Below, one piece after another: positions 56,733 to 64,000 of a DNA stretch of 64,000 nucleotides (its first letter is position 1; every line of letters starts with the position of its first letter). The DNA is from Fomitopsis serialis (Eukaryota > Basidiomycota > Agaricomycetes > Polyporales > Fomitopsidaceae), in contig NW_025955056.1 in NCBI RefSeq assembly GCF_022376445.1, positions 62,001 to 126,000 of the forward strand. Reading direction: 5' to 3'. The position numbers and the translations under genes were made by a program. Under the pieces are notes generated by a model. That model searched no databases. It worked only from the letters and a program-made list of their open reading frames with translations, and was not told the origin of the DNA.

Positions 56733-59628
56733 CTACCGCCTCTTGGGAGGTGGGGAATCCACAGGATCACCAGTCGCCTTCCGCTTGGCCCCCAAGCCAA
56801 TGGAGAACTTCATACGATCCGAAGACACAGGTGTGCCTTCCTTCGAGGACTGTGCAGGCTCTGCGACACTTGAGATCCGCGAGAAGCCCGGGCGGGGAGC
56901 GGGAGAGCCGTTGCTCGTCGACGGAGCTCCGGACACGACGGCTAGTGGCGCAGGACTGCCGTTCTGTGTCGTCGGGGCAGGAAGAGTCATGAAGCCGCTC
57001 GAATCGAGCTGAGGCGTCGATGACGTCGTGGCATTCTTTTTCTTCTTCGTCTTCTCTGTCTTACCCTTTGACAGCGGTTGGGCATCGAGGAACTCTGCAG
57101 CTTGTGGTACGGCACTGGGAGGAAATAATCAGTGTCACTGCCTTTTTAGGTCTGGAGCTGTGCAACTCACCCTCTGTTACCAACGGAGAGAACGAAGTGG
57201 GCCTGACCCGCCTTCTCCTGACGGATTTGGAAGGCCTGGTTCATGCTCAATGGCGTATCTCCACTCGCCATCGCCTCTTGCTTCTTCTCCTCTGCGATCT
57301 TCTTCAGCCTCTTCTCCGTCTTCATCCTGCCCGAGCCCTTGCCATGGAACTTGTGCGAGAGTGCTTTCCACGCTTCCTTCGGCGTGAGCACGCGGCCAAA
57401 CTCGTCGTAGTAGACGATGTTGACGTCGGGCTTGTAATTCTTGTACAGATCGAGGTTCTGACGCGCCTCCTGCTGCTCGCGGACACGGTTCTCGTACTCG
57501 CGCGTTGCCTGGTCCTTGTTCCCGCCACGCGCCTTCGCTTTGTCAAGCTCCCGTTCCGCGAGCATGCGCCTGTAATCGGCGAGCCAGAGATCTCTCTGCA
57601 GCTGCACACGCTCTCTCTCTCGTTCATCGGCCTTGGACGGTGCAAGTACGCCCTGCTGGCGCAAGATGTTGAGAGTCGATGCCATGCCTGAGCTGAATGT
57701 TTGCTCTGACGAAGTGCCGACCGAGACATCCGAATTCTCCGTAGCAGCCTTCTCGGCCTCCTCGGTTTCCCTGATGGCGTACTCGATCGCTGCGAGCATC
57801 TCTTCATCGTCTTCTTGCTCATCCTTGACGCGGACTTCACCAGCCTCAAGCTCGTCCATAGGTTGGTCACCCTCTTCCATTCTGACATCGGCGGACGGCG
57901 ATCGTGGCTTCGGTGTCTGCCTGGGTAGTGGTGCTTCTGCAGGAGGTTCCTTCTTCACTGCCACAGGATCGTACGTAATGGCGCGGACAAACTCTGAGGT
58001 GTCATCGAATGTCAGACCACCCTCGTCATCATTGTCATCGTCTTCAATCTTGATGACCTCGGCGGCAGGACCCTCAGACTTGGCACGCTCCTCGGCGACT
58101 GCACAAGATGACCAATTCAGTTATTGCATATGACGACAGCAAAACGCACTCACTTCTACGCGCAATTTCTTCAGGCGAGAGCTTCTTTGCTTTTTGCAGC
58201 TTTGCTCGTCGTGAACGCGCAAGCGCCGCTTGAAGCTCATCGTCATCTACGAAATTGGTGTCCAGGTTACGCGGTCGCGGCACAATCGGCTTCTCGTCTA
58301 CCTGCATCTGGTCGCCTCCATCGACTGGAAGGATGTCGGAGTCCTCTGCTACTCTACGTGAGGGGCGTTTCTTCTTCGTCTACAAAGAAGATACGTTAGT
58401 GTGGGACCAACGCATTTGCAATCTTGGCAAGCTCACCTTGGGTTTCTTGAAGCCGACATCTCCTTCCTTCAAGTAATCTGCTGACTCGATGTTCTCTGCA
58501 CAACATAAGTCAGCATCGTATAGCAAAAGTATGATGTCACGCACTAGCGTAGTCAATGGATAGGAGAGACTTGTTGACAGTAGTGGCAGCGGCTTCTTGC
58601 TCGGCACGCTTGGTCTGACTGGACGCGATAGATCCCCCCAGACGGAATCCCTTAAAAGGGTATGAGAGCTGGGGAGAGCATCGCGAAAGAAACTACTCAC
58701 TGTCTCCTTCGAACCCTCCAAAAATTCATCATATTTGGATAAAACGGACCGCTTCATCCCAGCATGGCCAGGCACAAATTCCTCGTCGTCGTACCCGGTA
58801 TAGTCTCGCCGCTTGATCTTGAGTTCGTTGTTCTTCTTTGTCCGCTCATCCTCAGCGAGAGCGACGTTCTCCAGTTCATCATCTGAGGGGCGATATCAGC
58901 GTGTAAACACCGCATGATGAGATATAACTTTACCCTCATTGTCCAGAATGCGACTATCTTTCAGCGTGAGTATGCGATCCTCGCCTTCCTCCATCGCTTC
59001 AAAGTCGTGGCTGACTTTCAAGCCGGCAATGTCCTCTGCAGAAATGCAGCACATGAGTAATCTGTCAAGTTGTCGAGGTTTTGTGGCGCACTTTCTGTGT
59101 ACTCTTCTTGGTAAACCTTGTCCATGCTCTCCTGCTCCTCCTGTCGTTTTCTAGCCAGCTCCTTCTCCTTCTTCTTGCTCCTCTTGAGCCATTTCAAGGT
59201 GTTGTCTGTGTCACCGTCCGCATCTCCAAGCGTCGTACCTTTCAGTTTAGCATTGAGCTCTCGCCGGTTTCTCACCCTAGAGAGACGGCTCAATGAGCAT
59301 GACTGCTCGCGAGATACGCGGGCCTGTACGGCCAACAGGGGGTAGAAGCAACAGTTGCGGATGAGAAGAATGACGGTACACACTTCGCGATGTTATCCTG
59401 GATCTTCCTGCAAAGACAACCCATGAAAAACCACCTCAAGAAAGCGAGAGTCGACTACATACTTTGCTTCTCGCTCCTTTGCTTCCTTCTCTCGCTGCTG
59501 GGCATAGTTGTCCTCTGCCTGCTGCTCCTTGTCGTCTGCCGGCTTGCTATCGTCCGTCAGCGGCTTGAGACCCAGGAGATACGGATCTTATTTGTCTCCT
59601 CGAGACTGATGCTCTCCTCCTTAGACAT
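56733..59628 (-). CDS. SNU66: tri-snRNP protein Snu66/SART1
   Basis: This is the Snu66/SART1 component of the U4/U6.U5 tri-snRNP. From ATG 59628 it reads MSKEESISLEETNKIRIS, then LGLKPLTDD after one missing base at about 59572. It continues NRRELNAKLKGTTLGD, TLKWLKRSKKKEKELARKRQ, EDIAGLKVSHDFEAMEEGE, DRILTLKDSRILDNEG, LKIKRRDYTGYDDEEF, LSKYDEFLEGSKETGFRLGG, DYLKEGDVGFKKPK, EVIKIEDDDNDDEGGLTFDD and TSEFVRAITYDP. The C-terminal part has ADYRRMLAERELDKAKARGG, IVYYDEFGRVLTPKEAWKAL, HKFHGKGSGRMKTEKRLKK and GLGAKRKATGDPV, the classic SART1 end. The stop is at 56733-56735. About ten exons. It shares a 196-bp promoter with TSC13. Confidence 0.92.
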
Positions 59629-59824
59629 GGTGACGAACACAGGGCGCAGCTACAGAAGAGTGGCAGAGGAGGTGGTCGATGGTGAGCAGATGTGCTTAGC
59701 ACGACACAAGCACTCAAGCTGTGAAGCCTTTCGGAGTTTGAATTTGTGAACAAGAGGACCCGAGCGCTTCTTGCCATTGCTCTACGTCAGACGGCAGGTC
59801 TGTACGTTGTGCGTCGGAACCACG
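59629..59824. promoter_or_regulatory. shared divergent promoter SNU66/TSC13
   Basis: Divergent start codons lie 196 bp apart with no other gene between them. No canonical TATA or CCAAT element stands out. Confidence 0.55.
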
Positions 59825-61084
59825 ATGGTCAGTGTAACTGTGTCTGCCGCGGGGCGTGCACCGCTCGCTCGGGAGCTGCCCGTAACGCTCTCGTTCGATG
59901 ACAAAACCCTCGAAGACGTGACGGTCGCCGATGTCAAGTCTGCCATAGCAGCCAAATTCTCTAAGGTGAGCAGCTCGATGTGTACCCAGCGTGCATGCTA
60001 AGAGCATCCTTAGTTCTACACCTCGCGGCAGAAGCTGTCTCTGAAGGGAGAAAAGACAGCACTCGCGGACGAGAGTACGCTACAGGAGGCGGAATCCAAG
60101 ACGGTGATGAACTCGCGGTCAAGGATCTTGGACCTCAGCTGGGATGGCGCACAGTTTTCCTCATTGAATACGTGCGTTTTGCAGTTCCTGTCTCGTTCAT
60201 CAACCCATTGCGCGAATAGGTCGGGCCGCTCCTCATCCACCCCATCTTCTACCATTACCCCGCTGTGTATGGCGGTCCCCGTGTCCCGCACAGCAGACTG
60301 CAGGAGTAAGGGATCCGTTCTGCTACACCTCCCCCTGACTCATACGTGTTCAGGACGGTCTATGTGATGACCATGCTACACTTCATCAAGCGCGAGTGGG
60401 AGACCGTCTTCGTCCATCGTTTCTCGCACGGCACCATGCCGTTCAGGAACATATTCAGGAAGTGAGTGCGCCAACCAAATACTGCCCCTGAAGGATTGAC
60501 CTCTTGCCCGTTCACCAGTTCTGCCCACTATTGGCTCCTGAGCGGCTTCCTTCTCGCCACAGTTGTCTACAGCCCGGCATATAGCGCGTACTCGCCCTAC
60601 ATCGTCGGTACCGCTCGCGAAAAGCCGAAATTCCTGTTGGGCTGCGTGGCCCTGTGGTCGGTAAGCCCATTTCCTGTGGCGCGGGCACGATGCCGAACTA
60701 ACGAATACCGTAGTTCGCGGAGTTGTCAAACCTCTCTGCACACCTTACTATGCGCTCGCTCCGACCTGAGGGAAGTAAGAAGCGGGCGATACCATACGGT
60801 ACGGCTTCTCGCTTGTCTCATTTCCCAACTATTTCTTCGAGATACTGTCATGGGTGGCCATCGCCATCATGACCGGCAGCTATGCGGGTCAGTGCACACT
60901 GCTCAGGCGATGGGCTCGAGCGACTGAACTTACTTTTATGCTTCTGTCTCCAGCCTGGCTGTTCGTGGCCATCAGCGCCTTCACCATGTCGACTTGGGCA
61001 ATCAAGAAGCACAAAGCGTACAAGCGCGAGTTTGGAGACGCTTATCCGCGTAATAGGAAGGCCATCATACCTTTCATTCTTTGA
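59825..61084 (+). CDS. TSC13: very-long-chain enoyl-CoA reductase Tsc13
   Basis: Tsc13 (TECR) is the ER enzyme for the last reduction step of very-long-chain fatty acid elongation, supplying sphingolipid synthesis. The N-terminus is a ubiquitin-like region (MVSVTVSAAGR, LEDVTVADVKSAIAAKF, SLKGEKTALADESTLQEA, DGDELAVKDLGPQLGW). It is followed by TVFLIEYVGPLLIHPIFYHY and the conserved FIKREWETVFVHRFSHGTMP, FRNIFRNSAHYWLLSGF. Membrane segments and the steroid-reductase C-terminal domain follow: KRAIPYG, YGFSLVSFPNYFFEILSWVA, AISAFTMSTWAIKKHKAYKR. It ends RKAIIPFIL at 61082-61084. One base is missing at about 60799, just before YGFSLVS. About seven exons. Confidence 0.92.
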
Positions 61085-61240
61085 CAGGTCTCGGAAGGAT
61101 TTGCAAATGCTTCAGGGTTGCGATGTTTTGCATGGCCCATTCAGTTGGCTGAAACGACAATCGTCTTGCCCTCTGAATTCGAACACGGTAGATAGAGTCT
61201 TGCTGCTGCTGTCTGGTTGCCTGCATGCGGTGTAGAACAG

Positions 61241-62685
61241 TCATGGAATGCTATATGCTAGCCACATCTCGCCGGCCGTTTCGTAAGCATTGAACCCGAT
61301 TCCCACCCATTGACTGATCATTCCCGCGACTAGCGTTTTGACAGCCCAGCCCACGAGTATCACACTGGTCGTGAGAAGGGGATGGCAGTCCAAAACGACT
61401 GCAATGCAGTAGTATGTGAGTGGCGAGCAACGTTGCATGCATGTTTGGGACAACATTACATACCTCGAAGTCCGAAACCTGCGGACATACCTCCCAGGAC
61501 ATTTCGCACAATCCATCCACGATCCAGACGATCCTCGTCGAGGAGGCTGAGTGCCTGTCCCATCCATGAATCGGTGGGCTCGGATGGGCTGCCGTGCTCG
61601 ACAGGCGCAGGACGCCATATCGCCAATAAAAATAGCAAGAACAACTTCGTCAACGACGAGTAGAGGAGCGTCAGCGGTATATGCGAGTACCTGTAGCGAA
61701 ATATTGAGCCTCGAATGTGAGTTCAGAGTGCTCGGCAATCAGACCTAAACTCTTTGCGGATGCCGGAAACTTGCAATGCGTTGGTCGTTGATGGTTTAGG
61801 TAACCGTATGCGGTCCAGGAATTGCAGCACAACGTAGGAGGCAATGATTATACCGACGTGGAATGTGACCGTTTCTGTACGGACGAGATGGGTCAGAAGC
61901 TCGACTCCATGACATCGATTCATACATGTTCCACTGACCTACGAAACAACCGACATGTATGCGGGCGAAACCGGCCATTGCCTCGGTATTCCACTCGGAG
62001 ATGTCTCCTTGAGGAGCACCGACACGGGAGCCTGCTCGAACGTATCGGTGGCTTTGCGATCAGACCATATCACATACACGTACTGAGGTGCGTCCACCTA
62101 ATGACTGTGGGGTAACCTTAAAACAATCACCTAGCAGATCGAACAACGACGTACAAGCATCCAGGATGACTAGTGCCGTACCGAGGCGTGCGATCAAATA
62201 CCACCTAGCCTACATACCGGAGCCATATCAAAACACGGCGCCGGACACAGTGTTGAAATGGACGCACTCTCTCCCTTGCGGGTTCCCAGGCCTCAGGGTG
62301 GTCCACCATTCCAGGAGACCGAGCTAACACTTGTTCAACCGAGCCCGGTCCCCGTTGTGGCGAGACGCCTGCCTCGGAAGCAGGCCCGGACCTTCGTAGC
62401 TTCCGCGCACCGCGGCCTCTGTTGAATAACAGATGACGGTACACGTCCCGTTTGAGGAGGATCAGGTCGAGTAACAGAGTGAGGGTGTCATGTTCCACGT
62501 ATGGGTCTGCGAACGCATGACACTCTGCCTGCGTATCAAATGAACATCAACATACGCGGGGCTTAGGCCTGTTATTCTCTTCGACCTGGAAGACTTACGC
62601 ATTGCTCCAGGCGCAGGTTATATGCAGATTCATAGACAGTATACAGATATGGCGTAGGATGGGTACAACTAGTGCATATAGGCAT
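61241..62685 (-). CDS. ARV1: sterol/lipid homeostasis protein Arv1
   Basis: Arv1 is an ER membrane protein acting in sterol distribution and GPI-anchor intermediate flipping. From ATG 62685 the conserved Arv1 homology domain has MPICTSCTHPTPYLY, LRLEQC and, after an intron, AECHAFADPYVEHD, so two CxxC pairs are present. LTLLLDLILLKRDVYRHLLF and NRGRGARKLRR follow. Then come RRRVLIWLRYVG, WYLIARLGTALVILDACTSL, the hydrophobic KLFLLFLLAIWRP, and the C-terminal LLTTSVILVGWAVKTLVAG. It ends EMWLAYSIP at 61241-61243. About seven exons. The middle exons were read only in part. Its neighbour TSC13 is convergent at 157 bp, and GET4 is divergent. Confidence 0.87.
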
Positions 62686-63085
62686 CGTTTTGGGTATACT
62701 TCCAGAACAAAAATAAGGGGCCCAGGTTAGACTGACAGTGCTTGAGGTCGAGAGACTATTCACATACGAGTGCAAACCTGGAGGTCACAAGAACACAGTG
62801 ACTTCAGAAGTACTAGTAGTACTTATTGTATGGCGAGGTTTCTCTACATTTGTGACATATGTAACGCCATCAGACAACGCCAACTGTTGTGAACCACATA
62901 CCTCTTTGTAGATATGAGCTGCGAAGCAAAAGCCCGCACGGTACTAAGTAGTGGTGGCGTTGAAGAGCGATCGAAGGCGGGCACTGGCTACTACTACGAC
63001 GACTACCATATTAGGAAATCCGATCAGTCCCATCGACTCGGAAAGGCCTCCTCCGAGTCAACTCACCGACATCCGCACTACTGCC
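62686..63085. promoter_or_regulatory. divergent intergenic region ARV1/GET4
   Basis: This interval of 400 bp between divergent start codons contains a short array of GAAGTACTAGTAGTAC type at about 62807-62823. An open frame continues upstream of the GET4 ATG but has only a GTG start, so I do not extend the gene. Confidence 0.5.
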
Positions 63086-64000
63086 ATGGCGTCGATGGCC
63101 AGCCAGCCTTCTTCTCGTGCACTCAATGCTATCTTGCCACTCATAACAGCCGGACAGTCCTATGAAGCCCATCAGAAAGCGCGGACCTTCGCGTCCAGGT
63201 ACAACAAGTCGGGCCAATATGACACAGCGATCGACGTCCTGTTCCAATCCGCGCGGGAGCTGCTGAAGGCGGGGCAGCAGGGTAGTGGTACGGATCTGGC
63301 GTCGTTTATGCTGGATGTGTATGAGAGTAAGGGCGAGAATGTCAACGATGAAAGTCGAGGTGCGCAACGTCCGTCCTCTGTACGCGACTGTTATTCTCAT
63401 ACGTTTTCAAACGATTGGCCAGGCCGTATCACACAACTCATCGCATTGGCTGGCTCTTCTGGTACTTGGAGAAAGACCATCATTGACAAGGCTATCGCGT
63501 GAGTTCCGCGCTCCCGGATTATGGTGTGGGTCCTAACTGAAGGCTGCTGGCGGAAGTTGGTCAGCGAAACACGGACCTTGTCCAGCTGGCGATGCTAAAC
63601 TGCATCACTACATCGGCGAGCTGCTCTACAGAGGTCCGTAGTGTATTTGGCGCTTACTGTCGCCTTCTAACCAATTTGCTATGCGCTTAAGAGGAGGCGT
63701 TTGAGCAGGCAGAACCGCGTTTCCTCGCCTCGGGACAACGCGATAGCGCTCGACTCCTCGCGCAGATGTTTGCTGAGTGGGCAACCACAGGCGGCACCGC
63801 GGGTGCATTCGCATTGCGAGGGTCCATACCGTAAGTACCATCACGTTATCTCAATGCAGTCCAGTCTTGACAGATTTGTGCGCGCTCCGTCCACCCTTCA
63901 TTACCAAACTGCGATTAGCTACCTTCTCAATGGCAACATCCTCGCCGCGCGAACGTTCATTACGCACTTCGTATCCCAAATTACGTCCAAGCGACCTGAA
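63086..64000 (+). CDS. GET4: GET pathway factor Get4 (partial, runs off the window)
   Basis: Get4 is the helical-repeat scaffold that, with Get5, hands tail-anchored proteins to Get3. From ATG 63086 (MASMASQPSSRALNAI) it reads LPLITAGQSYEAHQKARTF, ASRYNKSGQYDTAIDVLFQS, ARELLKAGQQGSGTDLASFM and LDVYESKGENVNDES. Later exons give RITQLIALAGSSGTWRKTII, KLHHYIGELLYR, EEAFEQAEPRFLASGQRDSA, RLLAQMFAEW and TLHYQTAISYLLNGNILAAR with TFITHFVSQI. This is the N-terminal half to two thirds of the family, and the gene continues beyond 64000. At least five exons are visible, all small. No frameshift is obvious. Confidence 0.9.

Noticed and set aside
1..64000. CRISPR array, bacterial operons or ribosome binding sites
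   Set aside because: The sequence is eukaryotic with spliceosomal introns. No regular spaced repeats of CRISPR type were seen.

Overview
The window is nuclear DNA from a filamentous basidiomycete, most likely an Agaricomycete (a polypore relative is plausible but not shown). The evidence is intron-dense genes with short GT-AG introns of about 50-60 nt, CpG-rich coding sequence, a FunK1-type kinase relic, a Ser-rich GPI-anchored wall protein of basidiomycete type, and conserved single-copy eukaryotic genes packed tightly on both strands.

Layout. 1-2466: gene-poor, with a 51-bp tandem repeat, a run of 21 G and a kinase fragment. 2467-4989: intracellular alpha-amylase (GH13). 5853-10465: RMI1 (+), the DNAJC8/Spf31 J-protein (-) and COX11 (+). 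10971-13873: a large low-complexity hypothetical gene. 15207-18814: ataxin-2/Pbp1 (+). 19152-22746: BUB1 (-). 23822-27458: a Rho1 GEF with DH and CNH regions (-). 28912-29807: GPI-anchored wall protein (-). 31063-32479: Sqt1/AAMP WD40 protein (-). 33395-35869: carnitine acyltransferase (+).

35971-49408: a head-to-tail array of four UPF1-like SF1B helicase paralogues, all on the minus strand. This is the most unusual part of the window. Each copy starts with a domain that reads like an RNase D/WRN-type 3'-5' exonuclease fold without its acidic catalytic residues. The last three copies lie in near-identical segmental duplications whose flanks include the promoter of the next gene, PAM18. The first copy is composite: its helicase exons sit in an almost CpG-free block (35870 to about 37752) that ends at an intron.

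49961-64000: a dense housekeeping block with PAM18 (+), EFM4 (+), SGD1/NOM1 (-), RNH201 (+), SNU66/SART1 (-), TSC13 (+), ARV1 (-) and GET4 (+, running off the end). Several pairs are divergent with short shared promoters (about 200 bp for DNAJC8/COX11, SGD1/RNH201 and SNU66/TSC13). EFM4 and SGD1 end tail to tail about 12 bp apart.

The housekeeping genes serve unrelated processes (spliceosome, checkpoint, mitochondrial import and respiration, lipid synthesis, GET pathway, ribosome biogenesis), so the window is not a functional operon-like cluster.

Quality note. At many places a conserved protein continues in the -1 frame with exactly one base missing, often beside a short homopolymer and often inside essential motifs. 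I read these as assembly or sequencing deletions, not pseudogenes. CDS spans are given from start codon to stop codon and include introns. Exon borders are stated only where I could check the frame.
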